From positions 1 to 64,000 of the forward strand of contig NZ_JIAK01000018.1 of NCBI RefSeq assembly GCF_000620765.1: a DNA stretch of 64,000 nucleotides. The letters run 5' to 3'. The notes under the pieces are model-generated. The model was not told the origin of the DNA and did no database searches. It was given only the letters and a program-made list of their open reading frames with translations. The DNA comes from Desulfovermiculus halophilus DSM 18834 (GTDB taxonomy: Bacteria; Desulfobacterota; Desulfovibrionia; Desulfovibrionales; Desulfothermaceae). Of this stretch, positions 18,684 through 27,100 are shown piece after piece (positions within the stretch are counted from its first letter, which is position 1; each line of letters starts with the position of its first letter). A program made the translations under genes and the position numbers.

Positions 18684-20840
18684 ATGAATCAACTGCAACC
18701 AACAGTGGCCATATCCAGCGACTTTTTCACCGCATACTCCAGATTGCCGAAAAAGGTGCAAAACAAGACGATCAGCTTTCTGTCCAAGTTTCGCCAGGAC
18801 CCGAACATGCCCGGGATCAATTTTGAGAAGATCCAGGATGCAGGCAATCCTGGCTTTCGCTCTGTGCGCATCGACGACAGCTATCGAGGCATTGTGCTCA
18901 AACCTGAGGAAGACAATATCTATGTCCTGCTTTGGGTAGATCAGCATGACCAGGCCTATGCCTGGGCCAGACGGAAGAAATGCGCCGTGCATCCGGATAC
19001 CGGCAGTTTGCAAGTTTATGAGGCTATGCAGGCTGACCAGGAATCATCTGAGGAGCAGGAGACTACAATCGCACCTGAGGCTGCTGGCTTGTTTGACGGG
19101 ATCCGGGACCGGCATTTGGTCCAACTGGGTGTTCCCCAGGAACTGCTGCCCAGAGTCCGCCGGATAGTCAAACAACACGAGCTGGACGACATGCTGGACG
19201 TCCTGCCGCAGGAGGCCTATGAGGCCCTTTTCTTTTTGGCTGAGGGTTTTTCAGTTGAAGAAGTCTTTCAGGAAATGGATAAGGGCAGTGCCCCCAAGGA
19301 TGTGGACACGCGTGATATCCGGTCTGCTTTGCAAAACCCGGATTCCAAGCAGCGTTTCCATGTGGTCACAGATGATCTTGAACTCCAGGCTATGCTCCAG
19401 GCTCCTTTGGAAAAATGGCGGGTATTTCTCCACCCCACCCAACGCAAGATTGTGGAACGAAATTGGAATGGACCGGTCCGGGTCCTGGGCGAGGCCGGCA
19501 CAGGGAAAACCGTGGCCGCCATACATCGGGCCAAGTGGCTGGTCCGCAAGGCCTTTCCCGGAAACAAGGACTGGATCCTGTTTACTACTTTTACCAAGAA
19601 CCTGGCTGCGGATATCCAGGAGAACCTGCGCACCATTTGCAGTACAGAAGAGCTGAACCGTATCGAGGTGGTCAATCTGGACAAGTGGGTATCGGATTTT
19701 CTCAAACGGTGCGGGTACTCCTCGACTATTGTCTACTCAGATCAGACTGAGCCACTCTGGGAGCTGGCCCTGACCGTTGCTCCGGACGATCCGGCTTTTC
19801 CAGCTACATTTTATCGCGAAGAATGGGAGAATGTCCTTAAGCCCCAAGGGGTGAGCACATTCGCCAAATACTGTCAGGCCTCACGCAAAGGCCGAGGCAT
19901 CCCCTTAAACCGCAAAGCGCGTAAGGCTATATGGCCTGTTTTTGAAGAATACCGTCTCCAGCTGAGTGAACACGGTTGGCGGGAGCCTGAGGATGCCATG
20001 CGTGACGCCCGGCATATCCTGGAGGCCCAAAATATCAGCCTCCCCTACTCCTCTCTCGTAGTGGATGAGGCTCAGGATATGGGAACCCAGGCCTTCAAGC
20101 TCCTGCGGCAGATGGTCCCGGAAGGGGCGAATGATCTGTTCATTGTCGGCGATGGACATCAGCGCATTTACCGGCACAAAGTGGTCCTGGGGCGCTGTGG
20201 GATCAAGATTGTGGGCCGCAGTCGCAAGCTAAGGGTCAACTACCGGACTACTGAAGAAACAAGACGTTGGGCCACAGGCATCTTGGAAGGAGTATCCATA
20301 GATGACCTGGACGATGGCCAGGACAATACAAAGGGAACGACCTCTTTGTTGCGGGGAAAAGACCCCCTGATCAAGCACTTTGATTCATTTGACCAAGAGT
20401 GCCAATTTTTGACTGATTTGGCCCAAAAAAAGGAGCAGGAAGGGACTTTGTCCTCCACCTGCCTGGTAGCCAGGACCCACTCCAAGTTGAAACGATACAC
20501 ACAGGCCCTTCAGCAAAGAGGCATTGCAGTCTATCCGGTCAAGACCAGTGCTGCCGAAGATAGAAACGCGAGGGGGCTCCGGCTGGCCACCATGCACCGG
20601 GTCAAGGGCCTGGAGTTCGATACCATTATTATTGCCGGGGCTAATGAGGGGGATATGCCCCTAAAAAACGCCCTGGAATCCACAGATGACCATGCTGAAC
20701 GCGAAGACCGGGAGATCAGAGAACGGGCGCTTTTCTATGTGGCCGCCACCCGGGCCAAGAAAGAGTTGGTGGTCACCAGCTTTGGGAGGAAGAGTGTGTT
20801 TCTGGAGAATGGGGCGTCGTGTCCCCTTACTTGTCCCTGA
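18684..20840 (+). CDS. UvrD/Rep-type helicase with RelE-like N-terminal domain
   Basis: A 718-residue protein beginning 17 bases after the giant helicase, with GGAGC before the ATG. Residues 1-105 resemble a RelE/ParE fold (F..Y..LP.KVQ...I.FL..F..DP, then G.RSVRIDDSYRGIV and YVLLWVDQHDQAYAWA). Residues 250-718 are a superfamily 1A helicase: Walker A GEAGTGKTVAA near 270, VVDEAQDMG near 460, RLATMHRVKGLEF near 632, FYVAATRAKKEL near 685. The close spacing argues for one transcript and a shared job with the DruE-like protein. Whether the RelE part is an active RNase, a DNA sensor or only a fold relic is unknown. Confidence 0.85.
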   Translation: MNQLQPTVAISSDFFTAYSRLPKKVQNKTISFLSKFRQDPNMPGINFEKIQDAGNPGFRSVRIDDSYRGIVLKPEEDNIYVLLWVDQHDQAYAWARRKKCAVHPDTGSLQVYEAMQADQESSEEQETTIAPEAAGLFDGIRDRHLVQLGVPQELLPRVRRIVKQHELDDMLDVLPQEAYEALFFLAEGFSVEEVFQEMDKGSAPKDVDTRDIRSALQNPDSKQRFHVVTDDLELQAMLQAPLEKWRVFLHPTQRKIVERNWNGPVRVLGEAGTGKTVAAIHRAKWLVRKAFPGNKDWILFTTFTKNLAADIQENLRTICSTEELNRIEVVNLDKWVSDFLKRCGYSSTIVYSDQTEPLWELALTVAPDDPAFPATFYREEWENVLKPQGVSTFAKYCQASRKGRGIPLNRKARKAIWPVFEEYRLQLSEHGWREPEDAMRDARHILEAQNISLPYSSLVVDEAQDMGTQAFKLLRQMVPEGANDLFIVGDGHQRIYRHKVVLGRCGIKIVGRSRKLRVNYRTTEETRRWATGILEGVSIDDLDDGQDNTKGTTSLLRGKDPLIKHFDSFDQECQFLTDLAQKKEQEGTLSSTCLVARTHSKLKRYTQALQQRGIAVYPVKTSAAEDRNARGLRLATMHRVKGLEFDTIIIAGANEGDMPLKNALESTDDHAEREDREIRERALFYVAATRAKKELVVTSFGRKSVFLENGASCPLTCP

Positions 20841-20921
20841 AATAGATCACCCGACCAGGCCCTCAGGGAAAACGGCTCTTCGCCCCTAGATGATCAGTCC
20901 GGGGCTAGACCGGGCAAAGCT

Positions 20922-21134
20922 CTAAACTGCTACATCAAAAGTCCGGGAATAACTCTTTGGGACAGGCATCTGCTCCCCATCTTCCCGGATTCCTTCCAGG
21001 TGAAAGAGGATGCCCTCCTGCATATTCTGCTCAACCTCTTCCCTGGTATTCCCGGTGGCAACGCATCCCGGAAGATCCGGCGAATATGCGGAAAAGCCGG
21101 TTTCCGTCTCTTCGATAACAACGAGATATTTCAT
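20922..21134 (-). CDS. hicB: HicB-type antitoxin
   Basis: A 70-residue HicB partial RNase H-fold antitoxin: KYLVVIEETETGFSAYSPDL then PGCVATGNTREEVEQNM and I..HLEGIREDGE. It overlaps the upstream hicA stop by four bases. It should bind HicA and repress the pair. No C-terminal DNA-binding extension is present, as in short HicB proteins. Confidence 0.9.
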   Translation of the reverse strand: MKYLVVIEETETGFSAYSPDLPGCVATGNTREEVEQNMQEGILFHLEGIREDGEQMPVPKSYSRTFDVAV

Positions 21135-21319
21135 GATTTGAGTCCCCCTTGCTTAAGGATACTGTTTAAAGTCCCTGGCCCTAAGTCTTCACTTGGTTTC
21201 CCGGCTACGGTCACAGTGCCTTTTTTGGTCGGGTGCTTGTACTGCCTGTGGCTCCCCCTGGTCCGGGCAAGATACCATCCGTCCTGTTCCAAAAGCCGTA
21301 TGATCTCTTTGACCTTCAC
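21131..21319 (-). CDS. hicA: HicA-type mRNA interferase toxin
   Basis: A 62-residue double-stranded-RNA-binding-fold toxin of the HicA family: KEIIRLLEQDGWYLARTRGSHRQYKHP, with the catalytic histidine in GSH, then KGTVTVAGKPSEDLGPGTLNSIL. It cleaves mRNA in characterised relatives. The pair lies directly downstream of the integrase gene on the same strand (8 bases), at the island's right border, a place where addiction genes stabilise integrated elements. Confidence 0.9.
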   Translation of the reverse strand: MKVKEIIRLLEQDGWYLARTRGSHRQYKHPTKKGTVTVAGKPSEDLGPGTLNSILKQGGLKS

Positions 21320-21327
21320 GTCTCAGC

Positions 21328-22557
21328 CTATCCTTGCTGCAAGTTGATCACTTTGGCCTGGTCCTGCGCCTGCTCCTGGTTTCCCTTCTGGTCAAAGAGC
21401 TTGACTGCCCTCTTGGGTCCGTCTGGTTGCAAATGGCTGTACCGCTCAGTGAGTTGTATGCTGTGGTGTCCAAGAAGCTCCTTGACCACATAGAGGTCGG
21501 TTCCGTCCTGGACAAGCCAAGAGGCAAAGGTATGCCGCAGGGTATGGAAGGTCACCTTTTGCCGCCGGTCTGATACGCCTTCATTCAGGCCTGTGCTTTT
21601 CACAACCCGCTCAAAACTGTTGCTGACTTCGGTAACCCTCTCACCGAACCTTGAGGTAAAGACGGGCTGATCAGGAGCTTGGCCATTATATAAGCTTTCC
21701 AGCATACCTCTTGTGGCCTCGGTAAAATATGCGTACCGGGTCTTGCCTGATTTGCTGTCGCGGATGGTCAGTGTTTCGTTATTCAGGTTCACGTCACCCC
21801 AAGTCAACTTGAAGATTTCACCGGCCCGCATCCCTGTGTGGAGTGACAACAAGGCCATGTCATGCAGTTGCTGGCTTTTTTCGGCCAGGGCCTTCAAGAG
21901 CTTGTCAGCCTCATCAGGAGTCAAAAACCGGAGTCGCTTATTGTCAAACCTTGGAAGCTTAACTTTCCTGGTAGGTGAGTCCCCACTGACAAGATCTTTG
22001 ATCCTGGCTGTGTTCCATACCTGCCTAAAGGTAGCAAAGCAGTATTGGGCGGTCTTAGGGCTCTTCCCGGCATCAAACATATTTTTCTTCACCTTCTCCA
22101 AATGAAAAGGCTTGATCTGCCTCATGGGCAAGTGCTCCAGGACAGGCTTGAGCCACAAGGTGAAGTGAGATTGCTCAGTGAGCATGGTTCTCTCGGTTTT
22201 GTGCTGTTGAGCCTTGTTGTATTTTTCCCAAAACTTGCCAAAGGTGATATTGCTGGCAGCCTCTTGCTTTTTGCGTTCAGCCTCAGCCTCAGCCTCGGCC
22301 CGCTGCATCTCCTGCTCTTCTTTCCAGTTCTGTGGACCCTGTCCGGCCTTGATATTGGCCTTGTACTTCTCTGCCTTGTTATACGCCTCTTGCTCGGTCC
22401 ACCCGGCTGACCAGTGCCCCAAGACAATGACATGGAGCTTGCCCAAGGCCTTGAAGCGCACCCGGTAATACCGATCAAAATTCACCCCCACCTTGGGCCT
22501 GTTCTTGTCCACCCTGTATTCCACATAAGGAAGTTTGCCTTTGATCCAGTTTGACAT
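21328..22557 (-). CDS. int: Tyrosine recombinase (phage/island integrase)
   Basis: A 409-residue P4/lambda-type integrase. Catalytic residues visible: Arg in LHTGMRAGEIFKL, His-X-X-Arg in FHTLRHTFASW, His in LGHHSIQLTERYSHL with Tyr of YSH as the nucleophile. The N-terminal 100 residues form an arm-binding domain followed by a coiled, Glu/Ala-rich segment; a core-binding domain follows (TFGKFWEKY). The ATG at 22557 has GGAG nine bases upstream; a start six codons earlier lacks one. The gene ends next to hicA and starts 180 bases from a tRNA 3' fragment, the expected layout of an integrated island. Confidence 0.93.
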   Translation of the reverse strand: MSNWIKGKLPYVEYRVDKNRPKVGVNFDRYYRVRFKALGKLHVIVLGHWSAGWTEQEAYNKAEKYKANIKAGQGPQNWKEEQEMQRAEAEAEAERKKQEAASNITFGKFWEKYNKAQQHKTERTMLTEQSHFTLWLKPVLEHLPMRQIKPFHLEKVKKNMFDAGKSPKTAQYCFATFRQVWNTARIKDLVSGDSPTRKVKLPRFDNKRLRFLTPDEADKLLKALAEKSQQLHDMALLSLHTGMRAGEIFKLTWGDVNLNNETLTIRDSKSGKTRYAYFTEATRGMLESLYNGQAPDQPVFTSRFGERVTEVSNSFERVVKSTGLNEGVSDRRQKVTFHTLRHTFASWLVQDGTDLYVVKELLGHHSIQLTERYSHLQPDGPKRAVKLFDQKGNQEQAQDQAKVINLQQG

Positions 22558-22733
22558 GATGAGCACTCCATTCAAGAAATTTGGGTCACCCCTGGGTCAC
22601 CCTTTCGGGTAAAACGTAGGGGTTTCAAGTTCCAAAAAGTAAAAGTAAAGTATCATTGAACACCCTGTTATGCAAGAATTTTTCGGCCTTTTTGTATTCC
22701 TGGCTTTTACCTTTTATGACCTAATTAAACAGA

Positions 22734-22778
22734 CTCATAACCCGAAGGTCCCAGGTTCAAGTCCTGGCCCCGCTACCA
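22734..22778 (+). other. Attachment site: 3' fragment of a CAT-anticodon tRNA (initiator Met-like)
   Basis: From CTCATAACCCGAAGGTC through the T-arm CCAGGTTCAAGTCCTGG to CCCCGCTACCA the sequence is the 3' half of a tRNA with anticodon CAT. The CTCATAACCCG anticodon arm is typical of initiator tRNA. The 5' half is absent: upstream is AT-rich DNA with no D-arm. Such a fragment beside an integrase marks one att end; the intact tRNA should lie at the other end, left of the window. Confidence 0.85.
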
Positions 22779-22788
22779 AGATTATCAA

Positions 22789-22824
22789 GGGGTTGAGAGC
22801 ATAAGGCTCTCAACCCCTTTTTTT
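22789..22824 (+). terminator. Strong intrinsic terminator of the split tRNA locus
   Basis: GGGGTTGAGAGC, loop ATAAG, GCTCTCAACCCC, then seven T. The 12-bp stem is perfect. It probably served the tRNA before the island separated the two halves, and now insulates the chromosome side. Confidence 0.9.
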
Positions 22825-22911
22825 GTCTCCAGTCAATTTGCCCTGCGGTTTCTTTTTTCGTATTGTCTTTTGTTTCCAGCTGGAATAGTAAATAATGAAC
22901 AAGGCCGCTTT

Positions 22912-23742
22912 ATGGACATGTCCACGTTTCGCATCCTCCCTGCGCTCTTCTTGGTACTCCTTGCCGGGACCGTTTCCGGCTGCGGGATGAACAACTATCT
23001 GCTCTCCAAGCAGGACCTGAGCCGGGTCACCGACAGGCTGAGCGCCGTCGAGAAGCAGCTGGAACTGGGGAAAACTGAAACAGAGCTGCTTCTGGAGCAC
23101 ATCCAAAGCCAGGAGCGCCTGCTGCAGCAGACCAGTGAAGAGACCGCATCAGCCCTGGCCTCCCTTGAAGATCAGATCCGGGAGAATCACGTGCAAACCG
23201 ACACAAAGCTTACCTCTTTGCACAACAGCCTGCAGGCCGAACCACAATCCACCCCGGGACGGCAGCAGCCCACTCTGGAAAGCATCGGCACGGATAAGCT
23301 TGTTGTGGGCAGACTGGAAAAGGTCCGGCTCACCCCCCCGGGACGTGTTTTTCATGCCCGGATTGATACCGGAGCCACAACATCTTCCCTGGATGCCAGG
23401 GAGATACAGGTCTTTGAGCGAGATGGAAAGCGGTGGGTTCGATTTCAGATCCAAGCTCCGAACGAGGAGACCCTGTACAAGGTGGAGAAGCCTGTTGTCC
23501 GACGGGTAAGGATCATCCAGGCCTCAAAGGATGAAGCCGATCGCCGGCCTGTGGTCGAGCTGCAATTCCAGATCGGGCGGATCAAGATGCTGGAGGAGTT
23601 TACCCTTGAGGACCGAAGCCATATGGACTATCAGGTCTTGATTGGACGAAACATTCTTCGGGATCTCATGGTTGTGGACGTGGCCAAGGAATTCCTCGCC
23701 CCACTGCCCAAAGAAACCAGCAGTGGAAAAGACAACTCATGA
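22912..23742 (+). CDS. Retropepsin-like (RimK-associated, DUF785/Zn_protease) lipoprotein
   Basis: About 276 residues from ATG 22912 (an earlier start at 22870 adds a non-signal extension). The N-terminus is a lipoprotein signal peptide ending in the lipobox TVSGC. A coiled-coil segment follows (residues about 35-95). Residues about 130-270 are the domain annotated as ATP-dependent zinc protease but built like a retropepsin: VFHARIDTGATTSSLDA carries the DTG, and DYQVLIGRNIL the paired element. It overlaps the next gene by four bases. With the two following genes it forms a conserved triad with an ATP-grasp ligase. Biochemical role in this organism is unknown. Confidence 0.8.
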   Translation: MDMSTFRILPALFLVLLAGTVSGCGMNNYLLSKQDLSRVTDRLSAVEKQLELGKTETELLLEHIQSQERLLQQTSEETASALASLEDQIRENHVQTDTKLTSLHNSLQAEPQSTPGRQQPTLESIGTDKLVVGRLEKVRLTPPGRVFHARIDTGATTSSLDAREIQVFERDGKRWVRFQIQAPNEETLYKVEKPVVRRVRIIQASKDEADRRPVVELQFQIGRIKMLEEFTLEDRSHMDYQVLIGRNILRDLMVVDVAKEFLAPLPKETSSGKDNS

Positions 23743-25259
23743 ACTCCAGGTTCGGATTTTATCTGATCATCTTTATCCTGGTCCTGGCCGGGATCAGTCT
23801 CTCCTGGCTCCGACACACCAAGCTCAACGTCCCCTTGCAACCCGGGCAGCAGAAAGCTGTTTGGCTCATCGAAGCCAGGGTGGACTTCGAGGCCCTGGGC
23901 AAAGCGGTCCGGGTGAGCTTGAATCTCCCCGACAACCCGCCCGGGTATCGCCAAGTCTCCGGACAGGCTGCCTCAACAGGATACGGCTTTGCTGAGATTG
24001 AGGGACCTGAAGGCCGCAGAGCGGAATGGACCAAGCGCAGTGCCCAGGGATCCCAGACCTTGTACTACAAGGCCCAGATGGTTGCGGACCCTCAGGCCGA
24101 ACATGAAAAAGAACAGCGGCCCCAAACAGCCCCTGAACCGAAAGAGATCTTCTGGGATTCCCTGCAGGCCACAGCCGCTCATCAGCTGGTGGAACAGGCC
24201 TATGCCAAGTCCAGCACACCCACCAGCCTGGCCCGGGAGCTGGCCAAGCAGCTGACCGCCTCCGAACCGGACCAGAACGCGTCCCTGCTGCTGAGCCAGT
24301 ACTCCCTGCCCACCCTGATCATGCGCCTGCTGAACCATGCCGGCATTCCGGCCCGGATTTCCATGGGCCTTGAGCTTCGGGACGCCCGCAGGTATCAGTC
24401 CCTTCAGCCCATCCTGGAGGTCTACGAGTCAGAGCACTGGATCCCGGTAGACCCGCGCACAGGCGCCCATGGCCTGCCCCAGAATATGCTCTTGTGGCAG
24501 CGGGCCGGGAAATCCCTGCTGGACGTCACCGGCGGCGAAAGCTCGGAAGTCAGCTTTTCCATGCTCCGCCAGACCATGCCGGCCCTGGATCTGGCCCGCC
24601 TGCAACAGGATACGGACGGGATTTCCCGCTTCAGCCTGTATTCCCTGCCCATCGAGGAGCAAAGCGTTTTCAAGCTCCTTCTGCTCTTGCCTTTGGGAGC
24701 CATGATCGTGACCTTCATGCGCATCATCGTCGGCATACGGACCTCAGGAACATTCATGCCGGTGCTCATTGCCCTCTCATTTCTGCAGACCCAGCTGTTC
24801 CAGGGACTGTCCGCCTTTCTGCTCATCGTCGCCCTGGGACTGGTCCTGCGCGGCTACCTCTCCAAGCTCAACCTGCTCATGGTCGCCCGCATTTCCACCC
24901 TCATCGTTCTGGTTATTTTTCTGACCTCCATCATCAGCGTCATCGGCCATGAACTGGGCTTCAGCCTGGGCTTGACCATCACTTTCTTTCCGATGATCAT
25001 CATCGCCTGGACCATAGAGCGGATGAGCATCTTGTGGGAGGAAGAAGGCAGCCGCGAAGTGCTCATCCAGGGACTGGGAAGCCTGAGTGTGGCTATTGTC
25101 TCCTACCTGTGCATGCGGATGGACATTGTCCGCCACCTGACCTTCAACTTTCCGGAGCTCCACCTGGTGCTTTTGGCGGCCATTTTGACCATGGGACAGT
25201 ACACTGGATACAAGCTGAGTGAACTCAAACGCTTTGGAGTGATGCGAGGCAGGAGCTGA
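23739..25259 (+). CDS. Inactive transglutaminase-like domain fused to seven-TM domain
   Basis: A 506-residue inner-membrane protein. A signal anchor (residues 5-22) is followed by a periplasmic region of about 280 residues whose transglutaminase-like part (near 180-250, ALPTLIMRLLNHAGIPARIS-like text) lacks the usual Cys-His-Asp triad, then seven hydrophobic helices from about residue 305 to the end. This matches the 7TM_transglut family seen between retropepsin-like and RimK-like genes. It overlaps its upstream partner by four bases and is one base short of abutting the ligase gene. It may relay a periplasmic peptide or envelope signal to the ligase; that is inference. Confidence 0.78.
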   Translation: MNSRFGFYLIIFILVLAGISLSWLRHTKLNVPLQPGQQKAVWLIEARVDFEALGKAVRVSLNLPDNPPGYRQVSGQAASTGYGFAEIEGPEGRRAEWTKRSAQGSQTLYYKAQMVADPQAEHEKEQRPQTAPEPKEIFWDSLQATAAHQLVEQAYAKSSTPTSLARELAKQLTASEPDQNASLLLSQYSLPTLIMRLLNHAGIPARISMGLELRDARRYQSLQPILEVYESEHWIPVDPRTGAHGLPQNMLLWQRAGKSLLDVTGGESSEVSFSMLRQTMPALDLARLQQDTDGISRFSLYSLPIEEQSVFKLLLLLPLGAMIVTFMRIIVGIRTSGTFMPVLIALSFLQTQLFQGLSAFLLIVALGLVLRGYLSKLNLLMVARISTLIVLVIFLTSIISVIGHELGFSLGLTITFFPMIIIAWTIERMSILWEEEGSREVLIQGLGSLSVAIVSYLCMRMDIVRHLTFNFPELHLVLLAAILTMGQYTGYKLSELKRFGVMRGRS

Positions 25260-25260
25260 G

Positions 25261-26202
25261 ATGTGGATTTTTCCTACCGCCCTGCGCAGACAGGGCTTTT
25301 TGGGCATGAACCGCCGCAATGTGGCCTATATCAGCCGCTACAACACCCGCAGCCGCTACCCCCTGGTGGACGATAAGCTCAAGACCAAGCTGCAGGCCGA
25401 AAAGTTCCATCTGGCCACGCCGCAACTGCAGGGAGTCGTCCGCTATCAATACGAGATATCCCATTTCCAGCATTCGGCTGCAAACCTGGACGGGTTTGCC
25501 GTAAAGCCCTCCAAGGGGGCCGGAGGCAAAGGGATCCTGGTCATAACCGGCCGGGACGGTGAACACTACATTAAGTCATCGGGCAAACGCATCGACATCC
25601 ATGGTGTCAAACGCCACTTATCCAATATCCTGGCCGGCCTGCATTCCCTGGCCGGAAGCCCGGATGTGGCCATTATCGAGGACCTGATCCGCCCGGTGGA
25701 AATGTTTGAGAAGCTCTCCTTTGCCGGAGTGCCGGACATCCGAGTCATCGTGTTCCGCGGCTATCCGGTCATGGCCATGCTCCGCCTCTCCACCCGGGCC
25801 TCGGACGGAAAGGCCAATCTGCACAAAGGAGCTGTGGGCGTGGGCCTGGATATCGGCAGCGGACAATGCCTGCACGCGGTTCAGTATTCCCGCCGGGTGA
25901 CCAGGCATCCGGACACGGACCTGTCCCTGGACACAATTGCCGTCCCGGACTGGAAGGAGCTTCTGGTCTTGGCTGCCCGCAGCTATGAAATTACCAAGCT
26001 GGGGTATATCGGTGCGGACCTGGTGGTGGACGCTGAGCGGGGACCTATGCTCCTGGAACTCAACGCCCGGCCGGGGCTGTCCATTCAGGTTGCCAACGGA
26101 ATCGGTCTCTTGCCCCGCTTGCGGGAGATAGAAAGGATCGACCCCGATTTTGTTCCCAGCCCTGAAGAGCGGGTGGAGTTTGCCATGCGAACTTTTGGCT
26201 AG
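25261..26202 (+). CDS. Alpha-L-glutamate ligase-like ATP-grasp protein (RimK-related)
   Basis: A 313-residue ATP-grasp protein. Visible elements: the ATP-binding AVKPSKGAGGKGILVI loop near residue 80, E..I.PVEMFEKLSFAGVPDIRVIVF near 140-165, and the metal-binding end MLLELNARPGLSIQVAN near 265. The family (alpha-L-glutamate ligase-related) adds amino acids to a peptide or protein carboxylate, but substrates are unproven. It is the last gene of the retropepsin/7TM/ligase operon, starting directly after the stop of the membrane protein. Confidence 0.82.
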   Translation: MWIFPTALRRQGFLGMNRRNVAYISRYNTRSRYPLVDDKLKTKLQAEKFHLATPQLQGVVRYQYEISHFQHSAANLDGFAVKPSKGAGGKGILVITGRDGEHYIKSSGKRIDIHGVKRHLSNILAGLHSLAGSPDVAIIEDLIRPVEMFEKLSFAGVPDIRVIVFRGYPVMAMLRLSTRASDGKANLHKGAVGVGLDIGSGQCLHAVQYSRRVTRHPDTDLSLDTIAVPDWKELLVLAARSYEITKLGYIGADLVVDAERGPMLLELNARPGLSIQVANGIGLLPRLREIERIDPDFVPSPEERVEFAMRTFG

Positions 26203-26232
26203 CACAGGCCCTGGAAGAGACAACAGCACGTC

Positions 26233-27006
26233 TCACTCCCGAATATAGCGTCTCCCCCCGGCAAAAGCGTTCTGGTAGTACCTGCTTCCAAGAGAGCTTA
26301 TCCGCACATTTTTCCCCGTGCTCGGGGCATGAATGAACCTGCCGTTTCCAGCATACACGCCAACATGGGAAACCCGGCTTCCCGGAGCAAAAAAGACCAG
26401 ATCCCCCTTTTGCAGCTCCTCTGATCCAACCGGCGTACCGGCCCGGTACTGCTGGCGGGAAGTCCGCGGCAGCTTCAACCCGTTCAGCCGGTACGTGGCC
26501 ATGGTCAGCCCGCTGCAGTCAAACCCCTCTTCCGGCCGCGTGCCGCCCCACTCATAGGGGATGCCCAGAAATCCCCTGGCCGTCTGAACGATCTGCTCCC
26601 CCAGCCTGGGTCCGGCCGGAAATGTATTTCTGGGTCGAAGCACATAGTATTCACGAATATGTCCCGTATTCTGCAGCCTCCGGGCCTTGCGTTCGGCAGC
26701 ATCTCTGGTGGGAAAGTCGCCGAACCGGACCTTGTACAGTCCCTCCTGTTGAAAGTAGTAGGCCTCCAGACCCTGCCCCTCGAGCCTTGCAGTCAATCTG
26801 CGGGCATTGCCAGGCTGAGCAAAGGCCCCGAACTGGATGGTGTATCCCAGGGTGGAAAGCCGGGTCCCGGAGTCTGGATGCTCCCGGGGAGAGCTGGACG
26901 GGACCTGTTTCCCCCCGCAGCCGGAGACCAGAACCATGGCGGCAAAGAACGCCAGCAGCAGTCCCCAGGATCGGAAGCCAGAATATGCTTGGTCTCCTCT
27001 GAGCAT
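26233..27006 (-). CDS. SPOR and NlpC/P60 domain lipoprotein (cell-wall endopeptidase)
   Basis: About 257 residues from ATG 27006, preceded by AAGGAA; a TTG seven codons upstream is less likely. A lipoprotein signal ends in LVSGCGG. Residues about 55-130 form an SPOR domain (YTIQFGAFAQPGNARRL), which binds denuded glycan. Residues about 145-257 are an NlpC/P60 peptidase: catalytic Cys in FDCSGLTMATY, His in SRVSHVGVYAG, third polar residue His in FIHAP. The protein should cleave peptidoglycan stem peptides. It faces the ATP-grasp gene convergently. Confidence 0.9.
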   Translation of the reverse strand: MLRGDQAYSGFRSWGLLLAFFAAMVLVSGCGGKQVPSSSPREHPDSGTRLSTLGYTIQFGAFAQPGNARRLTARLEGQGLEAYYFQQEGLYKVRFGDFPTRDAAERKARRLQNTGHIREYYVLRPRNTFPAGPRLGEQIVQTARGFLGIPYEWGGTRPEEGFDCSGLTMATYRLNGLKLPRTSRQQYRAGTPVGSEELQKGDLVFFAPGSRVSHVGVYAGNGRFIHAPSTGKNVRISSLGSRYYQNAFAGGRRYIRE

Positions 27007-27100
27007 TGAGATTCCTTTCTGCAACAAATATGTGCCGGATCCACCTTATACCAGGACAAGGTCCGGGCTCTTTCCTCCAGGCACGGAGTCTGGCATGGAC

